64,000 bases of DNA from Zygnema cylindricum (taxonomy: Eukaryota; Streptophyta; Zygnematophyceae; Zygnematales; Zygnemataceae): contig JBBHKE010003248.1 of assembly GCA_037447655.1 (NCBI GenBank), forward strand, positions 1-64,000, in the 5' to 3' direction. A program made the translations under genes and the position numbers. Below are positions 20,899-32,638 of the stretch, in pieces. Positions within the stretch are counted from its first letter, which is position 1; each line of letters starts with the position of its first letter. The notes under the pieces were generated by a model. That model was not told the DNA's origin and searched no databases. It saw only the letters and a list, made by a program, of their open reading frames with translations.

Positions 20899-22096
20899 TT
20901 ATCTTAGTAAAGAGATGCTTATCACGACACATGTCGTGGATGCTTTGAGTCGATGATCCATCCTGCACGTGGAGCTTCGAATTGCTCCAAGAGCACACTT
21001 TTGTTTCCAAGGGATCTCCTTCTCTTCCAGACTCTCGTGAAGAAGCTCCCCATCCTTCTCTTTAGAGGACTCATCCTCAGTCTCTCTTCTTACTTTTTTG
21101 ACCTTACCACAAGTGCCTTCTTCTTCCCTCCGGAAGAACTCCCTCCAAGTTTCTCTTGGAGCCTCTTCTCTGATAGCTTGACACAATCTGCTATGAAGTG
21201 TCTCGGCTTTTTGCAAAAATGACAAAGGCCCTTTGGAGGCCTCCGTCCTCCAGAGTGATATTTTTCCCCTTTGTACGACTTCTTCGGGTCCTTCCCCCAT
21301 CGATCCCCTTGTACAACTAGAGCTTTAATGCTCTTTCCTCCTCTCTTAATCTCCATAGTGTTTTCCTTCACAAGTATCATCCGTACCACTGTATTCCACT
21401 TCCATAAACTATCAGTCATTTCCTTTACTCGGTACACTATGTTCTCGTACTCGTCTGGTAACTTCATGATGAGAGTGTTAACTTTCATTTTCATTGTACC
21501 TTTTCACCCGGCACTTTCCATCTCCATATACAAACAAGAAAGATCTTTACAATAATCTAACATCTTTCCTCCTTTGTAGGTGTAACTCACTAGCTTTTGC
21601 TCAACCAACTGGAGCTCCTGAATAGTACCAGCTCTATAGATCTCCACTAAACTCACCTACAACTCCTCGGCCTTGTAAATGTGAAGGTGAGGGGTGGCCA
21701 AAGCTTGAGTGAGGTGACTCAAAATGAAGTTCTTGGCAGCCATGTTTACGTCTTCCCACATTTGAGCATTGTTCTCCCCGGTCTTCACGACCGCCGCTCT
21801 CGGTGCCGTGGCAATAGGAGTGAGGGGTGTCTCCTTCTCTTTCCCCTTTTCGGATACACTGCCGTCCCCATCATCAGCCTCCTCCGCTAAAACAGTCGTT
21901 GTGCAAAAAACCTTACTCCTCCAAATTCAGGTGGAGTTTCGAAAGGTGGACGTTTCACTTGTCCACTGACGATACCCCAGTATCCTTTTTCGCACAAAGC
22001 CCCCATAATCATGGCTTCCCAATAGATAAACCCAAATCCATTGAAGGTGGGCAACCTAGAGGGTGGGCCGATAACCTGCGATTTTGTGTCCTCCAT
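20899..22096 (-). pseudogene. Copia B gag and protease, broken
   Basis: Gag starts at an ATG in the LTR (22094-22096), and its first residues read MEDTKSQ then VIGPPSR across the primer-binding site. The internal ATG seen in other copies is ATC here, so only the LTR start is left. Further gag (MKLPDEYENIVYRVKEM) lies at 21090-21494, with an intact zinc knuckle CHFCKKPRHFIADC. The protease site reads D-S-K instead of D-S-G near 20945. Several frameshifts are present. Confidence 0.85.
22062..22076 (-). promoter_or_regulatory. Copia B primer-binding site
   Basis: GGTTATCGGCCCACC on the minus strand, one substitution from the GGTTATGGGCCCACC of the other five copies. It directly adjoins the LTR end. 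Confidence 0.8.
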
Positions 22097-23112
22097 TGGA
22101 CTACAAAATTCAGAAAGCCTCTACATAGTTTTTAACTAACCCACTTCAAGCCACTACCACTGTTGCCCAATAAGGCAAATTAAAAATATGACTAAACCCT
22201 TTTGCAACTTGGACTCCCTTGAGTCCGTATCAAAAAGAATCACTGAAAACGACCAACCAGACGATAAGTTATGGGGTGGCAAAGATGCCTATTTTATACA
22301 AAGCCTCAGGGGAGAGTTGACTCTCTCAAAAACACTAAGTCCTGAATCTCTCTAATAACTCCTATCTATTGAGGTACGGACCAATCATATTACTGTACCG
22401 TACCGGAAAGTACTACTGCCGGTGTACCTTTTGTACGACCACTGTACGACAAGGCCATTACGTGGTCGCGTGCCCCCTTTTTACTCGTCCATAGGTTCCT
22501 CTAAATTCCCGCGACCAAATGTCATCTCTCCACGTGGCGCCAGGTCATGCCATGTCACAAAAAGCCAAAGTGACCACTCCGGGGTCTCGACGATGATATG
22601 CGCCATTGGATAACATCCAAAATGAAATCTCGGCCGTCATAAATACTTGTGCGATATTTGTTTCGCTGACGAAACAAAATGTGCAGTATCTATTTCGAAA
22701 CCGTTCCGTACTCCGTACTTTACAAAACTGTATCTATGCACATCGAATATAGTTTCATTTAAATGAATTAGTTCACTCATAAAGAAATAAATATCTATTT
22801 AACCCTATAATATTTAGCACTGGTCTTAGACTAATAGGATAAAGCAGACCGCTACCTGCCAGCTTGACGAACGACAGGTACCAAGATCAAATCCTGGGGG
22901 TGTCAAGTATATTTTTAGTAACCTACTTAAAATAACCGCATGCTGAACTAAGGTAGCCATGATCCAACCACTCTCTCTATCCTTCAGCGATTACAACAAG
23001 TATGGTGGCTAGAGAGAGAAGGTGGAGGCAGACTATACGCCCTTTTCTTTTCCTTTTTATACTGATATATTTAGACCTAGAAAATACTCTTTAAATCTAC
23101 CGAATTTCAACA
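22077..23112 (-). repeat. Copia B 5' LTR
   Basis: An intact 1036-bp LTR, coding start TGTTGAAAT and end AAAATCGCA. It serves as the uninterrupted reference that shows where copia A entered the 3' LTR. It contains a TATAAAATA box near 22288-22300 on the minus strand and the TTTGTTTCGC...GCGAAACAAA-type inverted repeat near 22655-22680. Confidence 0.92.
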
Positions 23113-23167
23113 AATGCATTATGTTGTACCAACTTGATTGTGCACATTTGTGAAGGAGGCGTGACAG

Positions 23168-23241
23168 GATGTCCTACAACCAAGATTTTGTTGTTGAACA
23201 TGCTGGCTATGATGTTAGACGGTACACGCCATTTGCCACAT
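23168..23241 (+). CDS. Possible exon of a SOUL heme-binding-like gene
   Basis: The sequence after an acceptor-like GTGACAG reads MSYNQDFVVEHAGYDVRR followed by YTPFAT, and ends at a good donor (T|GTAAGT). The Y-[DE]-[IV]-R-x-Y-x-P pattern is the signature strand of SOUL heme-binding proteins. No further exons were found. Copia B inserted 50 bp upstream, so the rest of the gene may be displaced beyond it or lost. The exon is short, so chance similarity cannot be excluded. Confidence 0.3.
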
Positions 23242-24797
23242 GTAAGTTTATAGCTTCACGTCTGTCGTGGATCGACTCTGATTTTTCAAGTGGACCAATA
23301 CCAGCGTCAAGTAAGCGCTAAGTGTCCTCCTGAGGACAGTCGGAGGAGACTCGCTAGGTACTGGATAGAAGGGGCGTTTGCGTCGAGAATTCAAAATTGG
23401 ACGGTGGGAGTTTTCGCCATCTTAACGAATTTTTAGTAAACATCTTTAAAAAAAATTAAAAAAAAATAGTACGGCCTTTGACGGAAGGGTACTTTTTCTA
23501 GTAAACAACCCCACTTTTCGCCCGATGGAAGGTTACCCTAAGCCATACTTTTTTGTTCACGCTTGCCGGATTGTTAATCGGATGGTTGCGATTCTAAGGT
23601 CGAATTCTCACCTTTCGATTGGGTTCTCCAACCGGAAATCGTAGAAGTCTCTAGAGCGAAATGACGTTCTAAGTGGCGAAAAAAGCATCAACACTAGTAG
23701 AGGTAATGCAGTGCCGCTTTCCGACAAAGTGACAGATTGGTGATATCGCGATATATTAGCCGCGAATTCGCTCGATACACAAGACAGTAAAGCTTTCATC
23801 TTCAAAAAGTTCAAATGTCTAGGCTGAATTGTTGTCGTTTGACGGTTTATTAATGGTTGACCACAGTTTACCGTACTTTATTGCATTTTGGATTCGGTTA
23901 TTTGTCATCATTGATACCGTCGTTTGGATTTTTTTGTGCAACCTTGCCACGATGGTCATGAAGTTCTGCACGTACGTACTTTCCACGCTTTTCGTGCCTT
24001 GCAGAATCACGTTTTTGATGTGCCGTACGGTTATGTGAATCAAAGAACTCGTACTGTAATCAATCACAGAATGACTGTTTCGAATTCATCCGTGTGGCCG
24101 TACTGTACCTTCATCCGGCTAGGGCGCTAGACTCTTTTACTTCACTTCTTCACTCCTCTCTCACCTGCAGTTTTCTTTCGCTTTCAAATTCTGTGACATT
24201 ACTGCCATGAAACGAGCCAGCGAGTAGTTTTACGCCTCGTGTGCATTTCGTGGATCGCAACCTCGCTCGACTGTATGCCGTCGCACCAATCCACCGTCGC
24301 ACGGAGCAGCAGCGACAGTAGTCAACACTACTTTCCATGCACCGACATCCTTGGTCAATTGCAGTAAACTTAAGCAATCATGTTATCGAAGGGGATTCAG
24401 CAGCAAACGTATTTTCAGGAGCGCGTCAGCGTCGAACCCATTCTCTACTTTAACGACAGGAGTTGCCATTGCAGCAGATAAGGATTTGAATGTCAAAACT
24501 GAAGGATAGCTTAGCAACACATGTTCTGTGGTATTTGAGTATGAAAAGTTATGTATTTCTACAACATGAGTTGCCATTTGCGCAGGCTATAAAGATTTGA
24601 ATATAAAAACTGAGGAAAATCTTTGCAAGCACATCTTTCGTGCTAGTTCTGGACAGTAAGGATATCAATCCAGCCAGTAGGAGGGAACCAAACCTAAGAT
24701 TGTTTCGTCAAATCGATGAGGGATGTTCCAGCTCCATAATCACAGCAATTTCAGTGCAGCGGGAGAACAGTAAATCTATTTTTCTATCATCAGTGCA
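23242..24797. other. Intergenic stretch upstream of GT92-like gene 1
   Basis: No coding domain is recognised. Short A- and T-runs occur near 23450, and a CCATC-rich AGGGTACTTTTTC fragment near 23483 resembles the dispersed-repeat terminal motif. Two similar ATTTGAATGTCAAAACTGA / ATTTGAATATAAAAACTGA stretches (24483 and 24595) form a diverged direct repeat of about 110 bp. The promoter of the gene starting at 24798 should lie here, but no clear TATA box stands out. Confidence 0.4.
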
Positions 24798-27700
24798 ATG
24801 TTCCAGCTCCCGGTACAACAGAAGAGAATCTGGAGTAGGATGGGAAGGACAGTAAGCCGCAAGACTACTGCCCGGATTTGGTACGTCATAGGAGTTGGAG
24901 TAGCCATCACCCTTCTGCACCAAATGATGACGCCATCACATGATGAGAATTCTTTTTCACAGGTGAAATGCAACCCTTTTTTCCCTACTTACCTACTTCT
25001 TTCCCTACTTCCTTCCCGCCTTCCTTCTCTTACTGTCTCTCTGTTTCGGGAACAAGGGAAGGATTAGCGCACTCTATTTTCACTCTGCAAAGGTTACATG
25101 AAAAGCTACTTGCAGATGGAGTTTTTCAAGGATGATTATCCCCAACTGTAGTTATTTTGGTTCAAATCATTTGTTTTTTTTTGTTTTTTTTTATGGTTTC
25201 ACTTCGAGAGTTGAAGGGCTTATAGGTTAAAACAATTTAAGAATTTTAAACTTTCCCTTCAGAAAAACACCTCAATGTTTTATCTTGAACAGAAATAAAA
25301 ATGCAGGTTGAACCAGATTATTCCCTGTTGTGATGGAAAGCTGGAGTTAAATTCCACTCATTTGTTTCAAATCATCGAGGACACCATATTTGGCTATATG
25401 CTAGTGTAAAAATCTGTTGCAAACAAAAACCACATTTCATACTGACTATGGAGAACAGTTTAGGGAAATTGGACTGAAGTGACAAAATTGGATTTGTTTT
25501 GGAGATTGCGTCAATTGTTTTCTGAAAGACAGTGCCAAACAGTATTACCTTTGTTAATACATTTTAATGCCTACTTTACAAATTGTGGGGCTGTTTACTC
25601 GTGTAAAATCTCATACCTGATTTCCCTTGTTGTAAATCTTTAGCCGGGATGTTTGGTTGGGGAATTTGGGGTTCATTGGAATCTATATTACTATGTTACA
25701 AACAGGACATCGATGACATTGTGACAGATGCTACAGACCCTCTAAGTGGCGCACTGCAGGAAAGTCGTCAGCTGGAGGTGTCGGAAACAGGGGATGGGGG
25801 AAATATGGGTAAGTTTGGTCTGATTGCAGTCAGATTAGTCCTTCAATTTTGTTTGAAGTGTACACCATGAATTGTTATTAGCGTCAATGCCCCTAGAATC
25901 TACGTTTTGAACATAAAATAGTATCAGTGACAACCCTAATTCTTTTAACGGTTCAGAATTCATTCAGAACTGAATGAGGATTAATAACACTAATATAAAC
26001 CTCACGTCGATAATTTCTTTTCTTTAACAACGGTTCACTGTGTAGTTTCTTCAGTTTTGTGTTGAAGTGTGGTCATTGCCTGATGTTCATTTCTTTGGCT
26101 TTAAATTGACGCTATGTTATATTGGGGTCAATGCAGAGCAAGGAGGAAAGGACATGCGACACGAGAATCAGACAATTATAAAAACTCGGAATCTTGAAGC
26201 TATTGTATTAATAGACTTTAATGAGAAAAAAATGCCTGTGTATTGGAGCATTCAGGTGTTCTCATGGTGCTCTTTAGCGGCTCTGATAGTTGCACATGAA
26301 ATTTGTGCAGTAAAATATAGCAATGAAAGAAATAGTTGTAAATTTTCTCAAGTAAAAGCTGTATATATATCACTGAACGGAACTTCGAACATAAAATATA
26401 CATTTGATTTGATTGATAGGACTGTAAAATATATATCTACAATCACTAGGCAATGTTCATGCTACACAGCTCACTACACTGCATTCCGCAGTTAGTGTGG
26501 TCTCAGAATTGGCCCCTGCTGTTCAGTGTAAACTGGGCTCTGAAAATGTAAGACCATAGCAATGTATTTCTCTTCAATTTTGCAACACACAAACTTCTGA
26601 TTAATGCTCATAGATGGGCAATCCTTATTAAACAAAGGTCATTGACTGAGGTTATGTCCAGACTGTGATATAAAGGGAACATCCAACAATTGTGGTTCCA
26701 CATAAGTTGTAAACCACACAAGATAATGCATAGCGCCCTTTAAAAGTGAGAGATATGTAGTTGGTGAACCACTCTATGTTTCTCATATTCCTACGCTCTG
26801 TAAATGTGCTCCAGATATTACATGACAAATGACGCTCATAATTGTCCAAGTCACATTGGTTTTCAAGAAATAGTTAGAACAGTCGACATTGTTATAGATT
26901 CACTAAAACAGGTGATTTATCTATAATTTGAGCCGCACTGGTATGTTTACCAGCATGTAAGTCTGGTTTTTTATTAGTGGGACCCAAGTTAATTGGGATT
27001 TAGCAGTATTTTAGTCTACTTGACAGACCTTTTATACTTCTCTCTGGTGTTATTCAATGTGTTTCCTCCATAATGAGTCGACTGTCCAGTGTTTTTTTTT
27101 TTAAATCACATTAAATAGCTAAAATCAATGACACAGGTGGTGGACAGGGTGTATGTCATTTTATGGTGGTCTCGGGATCATAAAGCATGTTTCCAAGGTC
27201 TATGGTAAACATGTTTCAAAATCCACTGTGTTTGTTTTGGTTTGTCGGGATAAAAGGTTTTTTTTTCTCCACAGTAATTGTTGGCCGGTGTCTCTTCTGT
27301 GGCAGTGGCTGGAGTACATGAAATATGCAGGTGTGGAGCACGTCCGAGTGTACTGTGATTTCGAGAGCCATTCAATAAACATGGTGAGGAAGATTTTGCA
27401 CCTTGATAGAGGAAAATGTTACCTTTAGTGAACATGGTGAGAAAGGTTTTTGCAACTTGGTAAAGGAAAATGTTATCTTCAGTGAACATGGTGTGAAAGG
27501 CTTTGCACCTTGATAGGGGAAATGTTACCTTTAGTGAACTTGATGAGGAAGGTTTTGCACCCTGATAGAGGAAAATGTTACGTGGCGAAGGTCAGTCGTT
27601 TCATGGTTATGTACTTCGGACGATGTGATACATACTGATTCCGCATTCAGAATGAGCAATGCACTACAAGAACAGGTTTTAAAGATGGAACATTCACAGC

Positions 27701-29144
27701 TGACATTTGAAATCGGGTTCGGGAGATTGACCTTAGTGGAAGGAAAAGGATCAACTTGGAATGTACGTCGATTCTGGTTATGTATCCCTAAACGATTTAG
27801 TGGAGGATGTAGAGGTTACCTTGTGGCAGAAACAAATCACAACGCAATACACAGAGGTGAGATTCGGATTTGTCTAGACTATTGTACATTCATGTTTATT
27901 AATGTATGTGTCATATGTCAATTTAGTCTCTTCTGACTTCCTCAGAAGGAGGCATGATCCAGAATAACATTGCGGCATTGGGTGAAAGATTCGTTTGTCT
28001 GCGTTGTAACAGTTTTAGATCATAAACTTTTTAGAAAACTATTTCTAAAAAAGGACAAGGATGCAACAGATTTCATTATACACTTTCCCCAAAACTTCCT
28101 GTCACTCTTCTTCCTCTCCCTCTCCCTCTCCCTCTCCCTCCCTCTCTCGCATACTCTCTCTCTCTCTTTCTCTCCTCTTTCCCCCCTCCCTGCTCTCTCT
28201 CCTCTCTACTTTGCCTAACTTCATATCAAATACAGCCGGATGAAAGCGCTGATTGTTTGTCTCCTTGTCACTCGTAGATGTTCTTCTGTAAAGAAAGATT
28301 TTGAGAAATTCCTGTGTAGGTGATTCTGTATTTGGGACTGAAATGGATTCAACAATTTATGCAGAAGGATCCAGGAGCCAACCTTTGGCTTTTGTTCTGC
28401 CAAATGGACCAATACCCTTTTATTTCTGAAAACACAGGAATTGCATTTTTGAGAAACTTCACGATGGCGCTTCCAGACAGAAGGCAAATGGTATTTCAAA
28501 CTTCTCTTTGAGAAAGTTCACTATCATCTGTGTCAATCGTCTTGTTTTTTGGGCCTAGGCTGTCAATATGGTAGTTACAAAGACTTACTACTCTCCATAC
28601 ATTTATGGTGAATTGCTTTTCTTGATGAGGTGAAACTTACTTCTGAATGCTGTGCCTCCATTTGTTTGCTCATCTCATTAAACTTTATGTTGCATACTTT
28701 GCTTTCCAGGTGAAGCTTTCGACCAAGACATGCATAGGCCAGTATGCTGTGACGCCTCCCAACCTTCTTATTGAAAATCGACAGTGTTCAGGATTTTCAA
28801 TAGAAGAGAGCGATCCAGTTATCTTTGTCCGGCCAGCTGGATGCAAGGATGGATGGCTACATTTTATAAGGTGCAATTTTGAAAGTGATGGCAAGAAAAC
28901 CTTTTTTATGGAGAAGAAAAGCTCGGTAGAAGTCTTCGATTACTCACGGTTGAGAATGGGTTCAGATGTCTCGGAGACTTCATCGTTAAACTTAACTGAT
29001 ACATGTTGTCTGGTGAGCTTTATCCCGTGTCAACTTATCTTATCTTATCCTATCTTATCTTCCCTTGCATTGCCTTGCCTCACCGTACCTTCCTTCACCT
29101 TACCTTCCTGCACCTTACCTTACGATGTTATCTTTTCTTATCTC

Positions 29145-29176
<32 letters not shown>

Positions 29177-29769
29177 TTAATCTTTTCTTGTTTTGCTTTG
29201 TATTGATGCTCTATAACACACTGGCCATGAACATATTAGATAGCTCAAATGTTTTAGTTGCTTTTTTGTAAGTTTTCCTGTTCGCTGAACTAGAGCTTAA
29301 CAGGTGCTGAATGAATTGAAAACATAAAGAGCGATGAATATAATACACACATGTGTGCACATTTCATATGGGAGTTGAACGGAGCATAATATGCATGTCA
29401 AAGTGCTGATGGAGGTGTACTGTGGGAAGGCCACTTTCAGAATGTACTTTTTTATTGTTTTGCACCGAAAAGCTAGAACTCTGTTTTACAGAGCTAGATT
29501 AGATTTCCCAGTGAGGCAATCTTGCTCTTGCATCTATCTTTCAGATTCATTAAAATGCAGTGTAAGTTAGTTAAAAAACGTGGGAGTACTGTCCTGATGT
29601 GTTTAATTTCCTGTAACAGCCACTCACAGGCATTCTCCGACCATTGGTAATGACTGTTTTTAAAAACTTGACGGTGGACCGTTTACAAACAGAATTGGAA
29701 ATTTTGAAGGCGGATCTAGATAATATAAGGACAAGCATCACACATCTCGCCAAATATAAAAACGAGTAA
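24798..29769 (+). CDS. GT92 (DUF23)-like type II membrane protein gene 1, divergent
   Basis: Proposed exons: 24798-24962, 25706-25808, 26137-26255, 27306-27383, possibly 27676-27762, then 28365-28490, 28710-29012 and 29620-29769 (TAA stop). All have GT-AG borders and joining phases that agree. Exon 1 encodes a short basic N-terminus and a hydrophobic segment (WYVIGVGVAITLL), a signal anchor typical of Golgi glycosyltransferases. Exons 2-3 look like a stem region. WLEYMKYAGVEHVRVY and the VIFVRPAG exon match the GT92 fold as seen in gene 2. Where gene 2 has CDVDEYFF this protein has CQMDQYPF, so the metal-binding DxD is altered and catalysis is doubtful. The last exon is a coiled-coil-like tail. 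The 27676-27762 exon is the weakest call. Confidence 0.6.
25861..26044. mobile_element. MITE in intron 2 of GT92-like gene 1
   Basis: The left end TACACCATGAATTGTTATTA and the complement of the right end TACACAGTGAACCGTTG match the terminal inverted repeats of the 7010-7208 element. The element is about 184 bp, has no coding capacity and lies wholly between the second and third exons. Confidence 0.55.
27376..27590 (+). repeat. 53-bp tandem repeat spanning an exon-intron border
   Basis: Four head-to-tail units start near 27378, 27431, 27485 and 27537. Each carries a GAACATGGTGAGGAAGG-like segment followed by TTTTGCACCTTGATAGAGG. The first unit contains the ATG|GTGAGG splice donor at 27383/27384, and units 2 and 3 repeat a donor-like ATG|GTGAG or ATG|GTGTG. 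Confidence 0.85.
28099..28215 (+). repeat. CT-rich microsatellite in intron
   Basis: CTCCCT and CTCTCT repeats run for about 110 bp within the intron before the 28365 exon. Polypyrimidine composition only. Confidence 0.9.
29036..29195 (+). repeat. TTATC pentanucleotide microsatellite in intron
   Basis: TTATC / CTTATCTTATC units, partly degenerated to CTTACCTTCC in the middle, directly follow the donor at 29013. Confidence 0.9.
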
Positions 29770-32638
29770 GCCACTCTCCTAGCGAAATCTTAAATGTATG
29801 CTGTATGGTTTTTTTCCGCGTTATGAATCTATATTTTTCAATCAGTTAAGTTCTGACGTTCTGAAACTCATTCACTACCACTCTCTGATTTTTTTTTTTG
29901 TGATTTTAGAGTTGCTCTATTGTCCCCATTTACACAGTCTGCCACATTCAATGATGTGTTTTCTTTGAAAAAAATTGTCAGTAATAGTTTCGCTAGCATT
30001 TCTCAACACTGTTATTAGTGTTGCTTATTGTAAACTTTTAGTGTGGTTGTTTTCTCTGTAGTAGAACCTCTGTTTGTAATATCAGGACTAAACTAATGTC
30101 AGTAGCTCATCAACAAGCCTTGTTCAGGATTTTCCAATGTATCGTGTTATTTAGCTTTATCTCTGCATATATTTTGCTCAAGCGACAGGGCAACCTTTAG
30201 CTAGAAGTTTTCTTTGTTAAAGCAACATATATCTGCCGGTATATGTTTTTGGCTTCCATATAACTCATTTGCCTGCGCTTTGAAGGTTAGTAAACTAAAA
30301 CTGTGTGTAACAGCTGCGGAAAATGTTGTGAGCAGCAAGAATTAAGGCTTTTGGGTTCTCCACGTGTTGGTTTCCTGTAGAGCACTTACTTTTCGCAGTA
30401 ATTTGCATGCAGACTTGTCTCCTCCAATTTCTCTGCAATGCTGCTTCCATACGATGATGGACTCCCGGCAACAGAGCAGGTTGGTTGCAGTTTGTTCTTG
30501 TTGTTGTTGTTCTTATTGTTGTTCTTGTTCCTAATCTAGTTCTTAATCTTATTGTTTTTTTCAGTCAAAGCCTCAAAACCCTGGACATGGTTGAGAGTTT
30601 ACTTTACCTATTTTTGTGAGCGCTAACAATATAAAGTGTTTGTTACCACTACTGTTGTTACAGCAAACACAAAGTTGTGTTACAAACATAGTTCGGAGTT
30701 TATTTTACCTCTTTTTGTGAGCGCGAACAATAAACGTTGTTTGTTACAAATATCTTTGTTAGCGCAAACACAAATTTGTGTTAGAAACATGGTGTAGGGT
30801 TTTTTATAAATCTCTTTGTTTGCGTTAACAATAAACTTTGTTCGTTAATGTATTTGTTGTTAACGCATACACAAATTTGTGTTGCAAACATAGTTTAGGG
30901 CTTTTAGTTGCATGTACTGCAAACACACGTGCTCCATTGTGGCGATAGGGAAAAGTTGGCACATGCATCCTTTATCTATTCCGATTCAAAGTTTGTATTT
31001 CTGAATTGAAAGTCTTTAAATTGTATAGTTTACTGCATTTGGGGGTTCAGGACATCTCTTAAACAGTTTGCTTGATGCACAAAAAGGCTTGTGTAGATGT
31101 AACATGGTTGGAAAAGGCTAAATTTCCCCCAGAAAGCAAAAATGTAGGTAATCGCAATAGTGACTACTTTTCAGGATGAATAGAATTTTTGATGTTTTTG
31201 ATCGAGCCAGGTAGTATTTTATGGTTTGCTACCCTCACATTCTGTTTGATGTGATGAGGTAATCCATGTATGGGTTCTCCTTGGCCTAATGGAGACAGGT
31301 TACGAATGCGAGCCTGGGCCAGCGAACTACCCTTCGACTGAAGGAAAAAAAAAGTGTACAGAAGTATTTTCTTTCAACTGTTCTAATCAACCGTGTTTTT
31401 ACTGAAGATTATTTCAACATCACAATTTGGGAGCTTTGGCAGGTACGTTTTGTCACTATCCTCTAGTATGTGGGATACTACTAGCCGTTGTTCTTGTGCA
31501 TTTTTTTTTAAATGTTTTGCGCCAAACTATTTTCATATGTATCTCTGATCCACACTGAAAAGTGGTGATTGGTGTTCCTTCCCTTGAAATACGGTTTTTT
31601 TTCTCAATTTCACAGCCTTTGACAGAAACATGAAGGTGACGTTTCTTGAAGGCTTTGTGTTTACAGTACATCATCCACTGTAACTAGTCCGGCCCATGCT
31701 ATTTCTGACCAAATATCCACTATCTGTAAAGTTCATCTAGATGAAACCAGTCGCCTCACGCAACAGTTATTTTTTTTACAAATTGGTAAAACTGAAAAGG
31801 AGAAAAGATAAGTGAAGGAGGTTTACAAGCTGAACTCGCGAAACCGTTCTCTTTCTGCTGATTTTTTTTGTGTTTGGACAACGGGTTCAAGTGTGGTAAA
31901 TAATTTGGCACTCGGATATTTATCTTTTTACCTGCCCATATAGGTGCTTCGCTATGTGTACAAATCGCCTTGTAGGCATTGCCCTAAAGAAAATTGTGCC
32001 AATAAAAACCCGCCTGGTGACTGAACGACCATGTAAACAGAACCATAGACGTAAACATGCGACATGTACATAAATAATTGTATGGAATACATCCAAAATC
32101 ATGCATGGAGAACTGTATTTGTCCTGCAATTTGAACCGTGTGACATGAATTTTAATCTATTCGAGGCATTTGCCAAAGCACCTAGTGAACGGCTCCAGAA
32201 AGGTCATCAAGCTGAACCTTAGTTTTCTTCATTAAGTCTACATATTGTTGGCGATATTAGTTGAAAATGTAAGTTAATGTGGGACATCACCCGAAGTGAA
32301 ATCATCACACATAGAATTGTATGGGCTGCCATTAAAATTTTGCAGATAAAGCTGTCCACAATATCCATTGTAACTAAGTTAAGCAGTCTAATTGTGTGGC
32401 GCTGATGTCGAGGACCTGGAAGCGTGTATGCCCCACACTCCATAATTAGCTTGGACGCACAAACTTAATAGATGGAAGTTCGTCAAGAAGACACCAATAT
32501 CGTGGACCAGAAAGAAGGCATATACGATGTCTCTAGTCTTCACGGTTATTTTTTGCTAATCACTGTGATATCTATTGATGTGTGGGTCTCAAAATAAGAC
32601 TAGTGTAGTCATGAGCTCTGTTTTCCGTATTCTGGCAG
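29770..32638. other. Intergenic stretch between the two GT92-like genes
   Basis: No recognised coding exon. A possible small 5' exon (ATG at about 30439, ending CAG|GTTGGT at about 30480) is only compositional. The region contains a TTGTTGTT-rich stretch near 30500 and the 101-bp tandem array at 30597-30899. The 5' exons of gene 2, including any membrane anchor, should lie here but could not be identified. Confidence 0.4.
30597..30899. repeat. 101-bp tandem repeat, 3 copies
   Basis: Units start at 30597, 30698 and 30799. Each includes GTTTANTTTACC or a variant, GCGCNAACAATAAA and a palindrome near its end. Unit 2 has the perfect 16-bp palindrome AACACAAATTTGTGTT, and the other units differ by one base. 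Confidence 0.85.

Larger units (their letters stand above)
9471..23112 (-). mobile_element. Copia B: full-length Ty1/copia element with nested insertions
   Basis: The element is flanked by perfect AATGC duplications (9466-9470 and 23113-23117). The 5' LTR is 22077-23112. The 3' LTR is 9471-9783 plus 16240-16964, split by copia A. A half-tRNA-type primer-binding site lies at 22062-22076 with one mismatch (C to G, on the plus strand GGTGGGCCGATAACC). The polypurine tract GAAAATAAGGGAAG lies at the 16965 edge. The internal region runs from 22076 down to 16965, with gag, protease, integrase, RT and RNase H in copia order. All of these are broken, and a solo LTR (18546-19387) sits in pol. It is older than copia A, which inserted into it. 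Confidence 0.92.

Noticed and set aside
28647-29180. Continuous 177-codon protein at 28647-29180
   Set aside because: Only 28710-29012 aligns with the paralogue and has splice borders. The remainder reads into the TTATC microsatellite.
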